Origin: Limisphaerales bacterium
Lineage (GTDB): Bacteria > Verrucomicrobiota > Verrucomicrobiia > Limisphaerales > UBA1100
NCBI GenBank assembly: GCA_014382585.1
Contig: JACNJL010000062.1
Location: forward strand, 1-34,825
Length of the DNA: 34,825 nucleotides
Reading direction: 5' to 3'
In this document: in pieces, positions 23,061 through 30,334 of the stretch
Numbering within the stretch: the stretch's first letter is position 1
How the letters are laid out: the number at the start of each line of letters is the position of its first letter
Translations under genes and position numbers: made by a program
The notes under the pieces: model-generated
Told to the model about the DNA's origin: nothing
What the model saw: only the letters and a program-made list of their open reading frames with translations
The model's database searches: none

Positions 23061-23801
23061 TTACGGCGCTCCTGGGCCGCCCGGTCCACCTGGACCACCA
23101 CCTGGACCACCGCCCGGTCCACCTGGACCTCCGCCACCTTGGTTGCCGCCGGCGATCGCTCCCGGGATCACTTCTACCCCGATCACTTGTCCGTCACCTT
23201 GGCTGGTGGGTTTAATTGTGAACCGTACGGCGTTGTAAGTTTTGCCCTGAGCATCACGAATTTTCATCCCGGGATAGGTCCACACGCCATTGGTTCCCAC
23301 GGCCTTGGCGTCGCTGGGCCTGCCAAAGGCACGCATAATTACGGAGGCGGCTTTGCCCATGTAGATGGCTCGGATATCTTGATTTGGCGGCTGTTGACGG
23401 CCGGTGTTCACACCCCAATTTAACTGCGGGGCGGCAGGTTTAGTCGGGTCAAGCCGAACGGGACGTTGTTTGCCGCCTCCGCCAGGGCCACCACCAAATT
23501 CGCCACCGCCACTGCCTGGGCCGGGCAAGCCTTCTCCTCCACCGGGGCCGGGCATCCCGCCGCCGGGGCCGGGCATCCCGCCGCCGGGGCCGGGCATCCC
23601 ACCGCCGGGACCGGGCATCCCACCGCCGCCGCCGGGACCGGGCATCCCACCGCCGCCGCCCGGCGTTTCGCCGCCGCTTCCGGTGCCGGCTTGTTTGCCG
23701 TCATCTGTCTCGGCATCTTCTTCGTCTTTTTTGCAGCCAGTGTTGAGTAGGAGGCTCAGTAGAATTACGGGGAACAAGAGATGCAATTGGGCGGGTTTCA
23801 T
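23061..23801 (-). CDS. Gly/Pro-rich lipoprotein with GGGMPGP heptad repeats
   Basis: A 246-aa predicted lipoprotein: the signal peptide ends in LLNTGCKKD (lipobox Cys ~23). An acidic stretch is followed by tandem GGGMPGP repeats (~50-90), then further Gly-rich sequence. A folded domain follows at ~125-215 (IRAIYMGKAASVIMRAFGRP...VWTYPGMKIRDAQGKTYNAVRFTI), whose pattern recalls SmpA/OmlA (BamE)-like small domains that monitor a WTY segment; this likeness is weak. The C terminus is again almost pure Gly/Pro. The function is unknown; it is probably attached to a membrane and extended. It lies downstream of trigger factor by ~59 bp in the same direction. Confidence 0.75.
   Translation of the reverse strand: MKPAQLHLLFPVILLSLLLNTGCKKDEEDAETDDGKQAGTGSGGETPGGGGGMPGPGGGGGMPGPGGGMPGPGGGMPGPGGGMPGPGGGEGLPGPGSGGGEFGGGPGGGGKQRPVRLDPTKPAAPQLNWGVNTGRQQPPNQDIRAIYMGKAASVIMRAFGRPSDAKAVGTNGVWTYPGMKIRDAQGKTYNAVRFTIKPTSQGDGQVIGVEVIPGAIAGGNQGGGGPGGPGGGPGGGPGGPGGPGAP
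23539..23650. repeat. 21-bp tandem repeats within the lipoprotein gene
   Basis: A 21-bp unit, CCGCCGGGGCCGGGCATCC-like, is repeated about five times, encoding GGGMPGP on the minus strand. Two units carry extra GCC triplets, lengthening the Gly run. Such arrays change length easily by slippage without breaking the frame. Confidence 0.85.
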
Positions 23802-23860
23802 GGGGTGGGTTATTGGGTTTAAGGGTAGGTGCGGGGCTAATGCGATGGTGGGAGGCAGGG

Positions 23861-25234
23861 TTATCCGTGCGAATGCCCGTGGTCGTGATCGTGATCGCCG
23901 GGTTCCGGTTTGGGTGGGTCCACCAACTCAATCTCGGCGTGTTCGGCGATGAACTCGATGACTTTATGTTCTCGGATTTGGTTTTGGATGGCGCTGATCT
24001 GATTGTTGTCGGCCAGCTCTTTAACGTGTTGCTGGGGGTCCTTGCCCATTTGCTGGGCTTGCATGGCGATGGTGCGCAGCACTTCTTCACGACTGACTTC
24101 AATTTTTTCTGTTTCAGCGATGAGGGGATGAATGAAAAACCAGCGTGCACGATCCATGGCAACGGGGTTGGCCTCGGCAGTGATTTGCTCTTTGGCCGCC
24201 TCGATATCTTCCTCCGAGGCGCCGCCGGCACGGCGGGTGCGCACCATATTTTCTACGACGATGCGCAGTTCGTTTTGCTGCACGGGTTCAGGCACGGGGA
24301 AGTTTACTTTTTTCATCAACTCCTCGTGCACTTGCGCGCGTACGACGCGCATTGCTTCGCCTTCCTGGTTTGATTTTAAATCGTCCCGCACGCCTTGGCG
24401 CAATTGGTCCACGCTTTCGGCTTCCCAGCTTTTGGCAAATTCATCGGTTAATTCGGGCAGCACTTTTTCTTTCACCTGCTGCACTTTCACTTCGTAAACC
24501 ACATCCAGCCCTTGCAATTTCGGTTGGCTGGGAAATTCGTCGGGGATGGTTACCTTCACCGTGCGTTCGTCGCCGGGTTTGGCGTCGATCAGTTGCCGGG
24601 TGAAGCCGGGAATAAAATGATCGTGCTCATCGGCGTGTACGTGCAGCGGGAAATTTTCCTGCTTGGTCATCCCGCGCGCGGTGGGGGAAAAATCCGTGAG
24701 TGGCTTGCCGTCACTGGTGCCGGTGAAGCTGACCACCACGTAATCGCCCGCTTGCGTACCGCGTTCCCGCTCTTTGTATTCCGCGCGACCTTCGCGGAGT
24801 TTGTCCAGCGCGTTGTCCACGTCGGCATCGCTGATTTCCAGTTTCGGTTTTTTGGCGGGCAACCCTTTGTACTCCGGCATTTCGAAATCCGGCGCGGTTT
24901 CCACCGTGGCCAAAAAGTCCAGCGCCTCGCCTTGCTTGAAATTGACTTCCTCCACTTCCGGCTGCAGGATCGGGCGGATTTTGTTGTCTTCAAGCCCTTT
25001 GCGGTAGCAGTCGTTGAGCAATTGCTCGCGCACTTGATCCTGAATTTTCCCGGCAAACTGCGCCGCTACTTTGGCTTCCGGCGCCTTGCCCTTGCGATAG
25101 CCGGGCAGATTGGCTTGCTTGCGGAATGTGCGGGTTACCTCGGCAAACGCCGCGTCCACATCTTCGGCCGGTAGATTAAAGCGCAGTTGTTTTTTGCATG
25201 GCGCTAATTCAATTACTTCAACTTTTACATTCAC
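23861..25234 (-). CDS. tig: Trigger factor
   Basis: The ribosome-bound chaperone and prolyl isomerase that receives new chains at the exit tunnel. At 457 aa it is full length. The N-terminal domain has the ribosome-docking motif LPGYRKGKAPEAKV (~44-57, equivalent to GFRxGKxP), the FKBP-like domain is at ~155-245 (GDYVVVSFTGTSDGKPL, HFIPGFTRQLIDAKPGDERTV), and the helical arm domain follows. The last 12 residues, GDHDHDHGHSHG, are a His/Asp-rich tail not typical of trigger factors and could bind metal such as nickel or zinc. The usual downstream clpP/clpX genes are absent here; the next gene is a lipoprotein. Confidence 0.94.
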   Translation of the reverse strand: MNVKVEVIELAPCKKQLRFNLPAEDVDAAFAEVTRTFRKQANLPGYRKGKAPEAKVAAQFAGKIQDQVREQLLNDCYRKGLEDNKIRPILQPEVEEVNFKQGEALDFLATVETAPDFEMPEYKGLPAKKPKLEISDADVDNALDKLREGRAEYKERERGTQAGDYVVVSFTGTSDGKPLTDFSPTARGMTKQENFPLHVHADEHDHFIPGFTRQLIDAKPGDERTVKVTIPDEFPSQPKLQGLDVVYEVKVQQVKEKVLPELTDEFAKSWEAESVDQLRQGVRDDLKSNQEGEAMRVVRAQVHEELMKKVNFPVPEPVQQNELRIVVENMVRTRRAGGASEEDIEAAKEQITAEANPVAMDRARWFFIHPLIAETEKIEVSREEVLRTIAMQAQQMGKDPQQHVKELADNNQISAIQNQIREHKVIEFIAEHAEIELVDPPKPEPGDHDHDHGHSHG

Positions 25235-25382
25235 GATATATTCCCAATTTGGGGGCCGTCCAAACTAGGGGCGTGGACAAAGGGCGTCAATCAAAGTCTC
25301 AATTTTTACGGATCATTTTTCAATTTCATTGATCCAAAACTGTTTTTTCGCTAACACTCCCTTCCTGTTGGTTTACCCCTTT

Positions 25383-27335
25383 ATGCGAAAACTTTTATTC
25401 ATTTTTCTGGCCACCGCGGCAGTTCATATCCCCGCCGCCGAGCCGCAGCCGGGCTTGGCGCTCACTTGGCGGGTGGGCGAGGCCACGGCGGCGACGGTGG
25501 TGCCGAATCTTTGGTTGTATGTGCCGGCAGGGCGGCCGGCTTCGCCCTTTGTGCCCGCCGGTCGGTTTACGGCCACAATTGAGGGGTTTGTGAATATTGA
25601 TCTGCGCGGCGATTACTCATTCCACGCCACCGGTAAAGGCGGGGTGAAGCTGGAGGTTAATAATGTGGTGCTGCTCGATCTAAAAGGGATCAGCGGTGTG
25701 GCTGAGGCTAAAACCAAAGTGGTGCGGCTCAACAAAGGCGCCAACGCCATTAAGGTCACTTATAGCAGCCCGAACAAGGGCGACGCGCAGTTGAGGATTT
25801 TTTGGAGCGACCGTCCCGATAAACCGCTGCCGCATGAACCCATCCGCAATGGCCAACTTACGCATTTACCCAGCCGGCTGCTCACGCAGGCGAACCTTGT
25901 CGAAACCGGCCGGGAAATTTTCATCGAGCATCGCTGTCAACGCTGCCACACAGTTGATGGCAACAAAGGCACGGACATTCCCGAACTGGCCATGAGCGGG
26001 CCGGGCTTCGACGCCATCGGAGACCGCCGCCACCGCGAATGGATGGCCCAATGGATTCTAAACCCCAAAGCACAGCGCCGCGGCGCACGCATGCCAACGC
26101 TTTTGCACGGCGAAACAGCCCCCGGCGATGCCGCTGCCATTGCGGTGTACTTAGCCAGCCTCAACGGCCCTGCCAAGCCGGCAGTGGAATATCCCAAACC
26201 CGACTTCATGGCGGGCGAAGAGTTGGCCGAGCAATTGAATTGTGTTGGCTGCCACACGCTTCCCGGCACGGCGGCGGAGGCAGGAAAATTGTCACTCGAT
26301 CATATCAATCGAAAATTTCCTATGGGCGAGCTGGCCGATTTCCTGCACGCGCCCAATCGTCATTACGCATGGACGCGAATGCCAAAGTTTGCCCTCACCG
26401 CCAAGGAGGCGTGGGATATTTCACAATGGCTGCGGGTGAAGGCTCCAGCCTATGCCGAACCGCAAATTGATGAAGACATCGCCGCACTCGCGCACGGAAA
26501 AAAACTGGTCACCACGCTCGGCTGCGTTAATTGCCACGATCACAAAGGCGAAAATAAATTCACCGCGCTCAAGCTCTCCGCGTTGGTCGTCGACAAATGG
26601 AATGGAGGGTGCCTTGCTGATGAACCCGGCGGGAGGTCGCCGCGCTTTGGCTTTACGCCCGTTCAACGCGCTGCGCTGCGCGCTTTTGGAGCGACGGATC
26701 GCCAGTCGTTGCACCGTCATGAGCCCGCCGAATTTGCCCGGCGCCAAATGCGCGTGCTCCATTGCAATGCCTGCCACGGTGAGCTCGATGGATTTCCCAA
26801 GCTCGATGCCATTGGCCACAAACTCAAGCCCGAGTGGATGCAGACGCTTTTCGCGGGCACGCGGAAACAGCCCGCCCGCCCGTGGCTGGCCCATCGCATG
26901 CCGGCCTTTCCGGCGCGCGCCAAGCCGCTAGCGCACGGGCTCGCCCAAGCTCACGGTTGGCCGGCGCAAACGCCCGTGAAACAAGCGCCGGTGAATGCCC
27001 GGCTCGCCGAGCTGGGCCGCAAACTCGTTGGGATTGATGGCGGTTTTTCCTGCATCGCCTGCCACGGCGTGAAGCATCGCGAGCCCCTGCAAGTTTTCGA
27101 GGCGCAGGGCGTGAACTTCGCTGAAGTGGGCGCGCGCGTGCGGCCGGATTATTTTTTGCGGTGGATGCTCGACCCACTGCGTGTGGATTCGCAAACTCGA
27201 ATGCCGGATTATTTTGATGAAGACGCTCGCAGCGTATTGGTTGATGTGCTGGAAGGTGATGCGAAGCAACAAATTGAAGCCATCCGTCAGTACCTCCGCC
27301 AAGGCAACAAAATGAAACTGCCTGTTATGCAGTAG
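25383..27335 (+). CDS. Secreted PA14-like and multihaem cytochrome c protein
   Basis: A 650-aa exported protein. It has a signal peptide at residues 1-19 (MRKLLFIFLATAAVHIPAAE). A PA14-like beta domain lies at ~45-155 (FVNIDLRGDYSFHATGKGGVKLEVNN...AIKVTYSSPNKGDAQLRIFWS). Then come five CxxCH haem c sites at Cys185, 287, 381, 461 and 557, arranged as repeated cytochrome c modules (CQRCH, CVGCH, CVNCH, CNACH, CIACH). PA14 folds often bind carbohydrate; together with the haems this suggests an envelope electron carrier tied to sugar oxidation. Proteins of this kind are expanded in Planctomycetes and Verrucomicrobia. ATG 25383 is chosen since it starts the signal peptide. The gene is divergent from tig. 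Confidence 0.87.
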   Translation: MRKLLFIFLATAAVHIPAAEPQPGLALTWRVGEATAATVVPNLWLYVPAGRPASPFVPAGRFTATIEGFVNIDLRGDYSFHATGKGGVKLEVNNVVLLDLKGISGVAEAKTKVVRLNKGANAIKVTYSSPNKGDAQLRIFWSDRPDKPLPHEPIRNGQLTHLPSRLLTQANLVETGREIFIEHRCQRCHTVDGNKGTDIPELAMSGPGFDAIGDRRHREWMAQWILNPKAQRRGARMPTLLHGETAPGDAAAIAVYLASLNGPAKPAVEYPKPDFMAGEELAEQLNCVGCHTLPGTAAEAGKLSLDHINRKFPMGELADFLHAPNRHYAWTRMPKFALTAKEAWDISQWLRVKAPAYAEPQIDEDIAALAHGKKLVTTLGCVNCHDHKGENKFTALKLSALVVDKWNGGCLADEPGGRSPRFGFTPVQRAALRAFGATDRQSLHRHEPAEFARRQMRVLHCNACHGELDGFPKLDAIGHKLKPEWMQTLFAGTRKQPARPWLAHRMPAFPARAKPLAHGLAQAHGWPAQTPVKQAPVNARLAELGRKLVGIDGGFSCIACHGVKHREPLQVFEAQGVNFAEVGARVRPDYFLRWMLDPLRVDSQTRMPDYFDEDARSVLVDVLEGDAKQQIEAIRQYLRQGNKMKLPVMQ

Positions 27336-27365
27336 CGGAGCAGGGGTTGGTGCGCCTGGCCTTTA

Positions 27366-28634
27366 TTATTTCGAATTATTCCCAATGCAAAAGAGGTGTT
27401 TTTCTCCGCGGATAAAAATTTGTCCCTGACTGATTGCAGGACTGGAGGAGACCTTCTCACCCAACTCATTTTTCGCGACCACTTCAAACTTGGAGCCCGG
27501 CCGCACGACGGTGGTTGTGCCTTTGTCTGATACAAAATAAACCAATCCGCCCGCGGAAATGGCGGAGGCACTATGACCGCCTCCGAGGCGCTCCATCCAC
27601 AGTCGCTCCCCATCATCCGCGCGGAAACAGCTGGCAATGCCGCTGTCGGACACAATCAGAAAATACGGCCCCAACGTCACGGGTGAGGGGACGTAAGCCG
27701 CGCCGCGTTTGGCGCGCCAGGCGATGTGTGTTTGGGTGACATTGCCGCGGCCATCGGGGCGAATGGCCAAAATGTGGCGCTCAGGAAAACCGCCGGTGAC
27801 AAACAGATATTGGCCGTTGTAAATCATTGATGCCACGAATTGCTCGGTGGGGCCGTCAATGATCCAATGCCGTTGGCCGCTGGCGGGATCGTAGCTGGCG
27901 ACGGATTTACTGCCGGATAAAATCATTTGTTCGCGGCCGCCGATGGTGCGGATGATGGGGGTGGCGTAGCTGCGCGTTTTGTTTTCGCGGTTCACTTTCC
28001 AGCGCGGCAAGCCGGTGGTGCGATCCAGCGCGGTGAGGTAGGCGTTGCCGTCATGGTCGCCATTGATAATGACGAGGTCGCGATACAGAACCGGGCAGGC
28101 GTTGAACCCGTGCGCGCTGATGAAGTCACCCACTTCTTTTGCCCATTGCTGTTTCCCGGCCATGTCATAGGCCGCCACCATAATGGTGCCGGGCGAGATA
28201 AGGCGCGGCGAGCCGACATTGGGCGCGGGAATCTTTTTGTCACTCACTTTCATGAACGTGACGTAAACAAATTTCCCATCAGTGACCGGCGTGCTGGAGG
28301 CGCGGCTGTTGAGGCGATGGATGACTTCGAGCGGAGTCTTGAGCACGGTGCGTTGCCAAAGTGATTTGCCGTCTCGTCGGTCGATGCAAAGCAGCACGCG
28401 TTCCTCCTTCTCCGGCAGGCAAGCCAGCAGGAAGATTTTATCCCCCCAAATGACTGGCGAAGAATGGCCGCGTCCAGGCAGCGGTGATTTCCAAGCGAGA
28501 TTTTTTGTGGAACTCCACTGAGTAGGAATCTTGGTTTCCAAGCTCGAGCCATCGCCGCGTGGCCCGCGCCAGCCCGGCCAGTTTTCTGCACATAATGAAT
28601 ATGAAACAACCAGAAAGAGTGCTATGAAGCGCAT
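27366..28634 (-). CDS. Secreted PQQ-like beta-propeller protein
   Basis: A 422-aa exported protein with a signal peptide at residues 1-15 (MRFIALFLVVSYSLC) followed by NWPGWRGPRGDGSS, a standard opening for this family in PVC bacteria. Propeller blades recur as SSPVIWGDKIFLL, DRRDGKSLWQRTV, TPVTDGKFVYVTF, YDMAGKQQWAKEV, LDRTTGLPRWKV, YDPASGQRHWIID and FRADDGERLWMERL. PQQ-dependent dehydrogenase residues are not evident, so it may be a structural or binding propeller (PQQ_2/PQQ_3 type) and not an enzyme. It points toward the cytochrome gene, with a 30-bp gap between stops, and is divergent from the DUF1080 gene. Confidence 0.85.
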   Translation of the reverse strand: MRFIALFLVVSYSLCAENWPGWRGPRGDGSSLETKIPTQWSSTKNLAWKSPLPGRGHSSPVIWGDKIFLLACLPEKEERVLLCIDRRDGKSLWQRTVLKTPLEVIHRLNSRASSTPVTDGKFVYVTFMKVSDKKIPAPNVGSPRLISPGTIMVAAYDMAGKQQWAKEVGDFISAHGFNACPVLYRDLVIINGDHDGNAYLTALDRTTGLPRWKVNRENKTRSYATPIIRTIGGREQMILSGSKSVASYDPASGQRHWIIDGPTEQFVASMIYNGQYLFVTGGFPERHILAIRPDGRGNVTQTHIAWRAKRGAAYVPSPVTLGPYFLIVSDSGIASCFRADDGERLWMERLGGGHSASAISAGGLVYFVSDKGTTTVVRPGSKFEVVAKNELGEKVSSSPAISQGQIFIRGEKHLFCIGNNSK

Positions 28635-28776
28635 GGTGAAAGTTTAGGGCGAGGCTCACTGCGCGCAAGGGTTTTCGCTGTCTGCGGACAAGTGTTGCTG
28701 CAGATTCCAATTGACGGCACCGCGCGCGTAAACTGTAAAACTTGCGAAAACCTCAAAGTCCATTTACAAGAGCGGC

Positions 28777-29472
28777 ATGACATCCATGCGGCTTTTTTTT
28801 GTGGCTCTTTTCTTCTCCGTGTCCGGCTTGTTGGCCGGCGAACCCAACACCCTGTCCAAGGCCGAGAAGGCGGCTGGTTGGCAGTTGCTCTTTGATGGCA
28901 AAAACATCAACGCGCATTGGCGCAATCTCGGGCAAAAGGAAGTGACCGGTGCGGGCTGGGTGATTAAGGAGGGCGTGCTGATCAAGGAGGAAGGCCGAGC
29001 GGCCGGGAACATTCTCACGCGCCGGACTTGGACGGATTATGAATTCACCTGGGAATGGCAGGTGGGCGTCAAGGGCAACAACGGCGTGAAATACATGGTG
29101 CTCGAGAAGCGCGGCGCGATCGGGCATGAGTACCAGATGATCGATGACAGTTTCTGGCAGAAGAGTCCGTTAAGCTTGACCGGCGTGTTTTATGCCGTGC
29201 TACCGCGCGATGTGAAATTGGCTGAGCCGGTACGCATCAACAAATGGAATCAATCCCGCATCAAAGTGCTGGGCCAAAAGGTGGAGCATTGGTTGAATGG
29301 TGAAAAAATCTTGAGCTACACGCTCGGCAGCGAGCGCGTGTTGGCCGGTGTGGCCAAGAGCAAGTTCAAGAAATTTGAGGGCTTTGGCAAAAAGGTCACC
29401 GGCCACATTCTGCTAACCGATCACAAGGATCGCTGTGCGTTTCGTAACCTTAAAATTCGCGAACTGAAATGA
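28777..29472 (+). CDS. Secreted DUF1080 (3-keto-disaccharide hydrolase-like) protein
   Basis: A 231-aa exported protein of the DUF1080 family, some members of which hydrolyse 3-keto-glycosides. A signal peptide spans ~1-20 (RLFFVALFFSVSGLLAG). The jelly-roll domain shows GWQLLFDGKNINAHWRNLG, WVIKEGVLIKEEGRAAGNILTRRTWTDYEFTWEWQV, NNGVKYMVLEKRGAIGHEYQMIDD and HWLNGEKILSYTL, with FRNLKIREL at the end, all standard. ATG 28786 is an alternative start that gives a more typical signal. Its stop overlaps the start of the ThuA gene (ATGA), which suggests the two act together on a sugar derivative. Confidence 0.9.
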   Translation: MTSMRLFFVALFFSVSGLLAGEPNTLSKAEKAAGWQLLFDGKNINAHWRNLGQKEVTGAGWVIKEGVLIKEEGRAAGNILTRRTWTDYEFTWEWQVGVKGNNGVKYMVLEKRGAIGHEYQMIDDSFWQKSPLSLTGVFYAVLPRDVKLAEPVRINKWNQSRIKVLGQKVEHWLNGEKILSYTLGSERVLAGVAKSKFKKFEGFGKKVTGHILLTDHKDRCAFRNLKIRELK

Positions 29473-30329
29473 AGTTTTATGAAGCGATGGTAGGGCGGTT
29501 TCTCCGAAACCGCCACGGCGCGCTCGGAGAGCGAGCCCTACCTTGGATCATGGTGGTGCTGTTCACTTTTTCTGTGGATGCCGCACCCAAGCAATTACTC
29601 GTCCTCGGCCAAAAACCGGACGGGCATCCGCCAGGCACACACGAATACATGCCGGGCGCGCGGGTGGTGCAGGCGCTGATGGCCGGGCATCAGGACGTGC
29701 AGGTGACGGTAGCGCAGGCCGATGAACCGTGGCCCGAGGGGCCGGGATTGATCGCCAAAGCGGATGGCATTGTGCTCTTTCTCAACGAAGGCGGCCGCTT
29801 CATTCAGGAGGATCCAAAACGCGCCAAGGCCTTTGCGGATTTTGCTAAACGCGGCGGTGGTTTTGTAGTCTATCACTGGGGCATGGGCGCGAAAGAGGTG
29901 CCGTTGATTACGCCGTTTCTAAATCTGTTTGGCGGATGCCACGGTGGTCCGGATCGTAAATACACCGTGGTGAAGGAGGCGCAGTTTAAAGTCGCCGCAC
30001 CGAAGCATCCGGTGATGTCCGGAATTCAATCCTTCGAGCTGCCGTTTGAGGAATTTTACTACAAACTGAAGGTGCCCAAAAACCCGAAGCATTGGACGCC
30101 ACTAGTGCAGGTGCCGATCGAGGGCAACGTGGAAACCGTCGGCTGGGCCTGGGAACGCCCCGATGGCGGTCGTTCGGTCGGCTACAGTGGTCTGCACTTT
30201 CACGTGAACTGGCGGCATAAGCAGTATCGGCGGCTGATTGCCCAGGCCGCTCTGTGGACCCTCAAGCTACCTGTTCCAAAAGGAGGTCTTCCCGCGAAAC
30301 TCGATCCCAAGGTCATCGACCTGAATTAA
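29469..30329 (+). CDS. Secreted ThuA-like domain protein with a repeat-derived leader
   Basis: A 286-aa protein of the ThuA (trehalose utilisation, glutamine-amidotransferase-like fold) family. The core shows KQLLVLGQKPDGHPPGTHEYM, GIVLFLNEGGRF, GGGFVVYHWGMGAKEVPLITPFLNLFGGCHGG, HPVMSGIQSFELPFEEFYY, and RSVGYSGLHFHVNWRHKQYRRLIAQAALW. The hydrophobic leader core IMVVLFTFSVDA (~27-38) is preceded by about 26 residues, of which [18 protein letters not shown] is encoded by the family B repeat at 29489-29542. ATG 29469 shares ATGA with the DUF1080 stop. If the leader works, its Arg-rich n-region comes from the repeat. ATG 29550 would give a leader with no positive charge. Confidence 0.87.
   Translation: MKFYEAMVGRFLRNRHGALGERALPWIMVVLFTFSVDAAPKQLLVLGQKPDGHPPGTHEYMPGARVVQALMAGHQDVQVTVAQADEPWPEGPGLIAKADGIVLFLNEGGRFIQEDPKRAKAFADFAKRGGGFVVYHWGMGAKEVPLITPFLNLFGGCHGGPDRKYTVVKEAQFKVAAPKHPVMSGIQSFELPFEEFYYKLKVPKNPKHWTPLVQVPIEGNVETVGWAWERPDGGRSVGYSGLHFHVNWRHKQYRRLIAQAALWTLKLPVPKGGLPAKLDPKVIDLN
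29489..29542. repeat. 54-bp double-hairpin element (family B) inside the ThuA leader
   Basis: It begins GGTAGGGCGGTTTCTCCG, has hairpins GGCGGTTTC-TCC-GAAACCGCC and CGCGCTC-GGA-GAGCG, and ends GAGCCCTACC. It is the reverse complement of 18913-18966 with one mismatch (A for C near the right end). Its length of 54 is a multiple of three and it contains no stop in the ThuA frame. Confidence 0.93.
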
Positions 30330-30334
30330 CCTCT

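Noticed and set aside
23539-23650. Short regular repeats that could suggest a CRISPR array
   Set aside because: There are no unique spacers; units are contiguous 21-mers that encode GGGMPGP heptads in frame.
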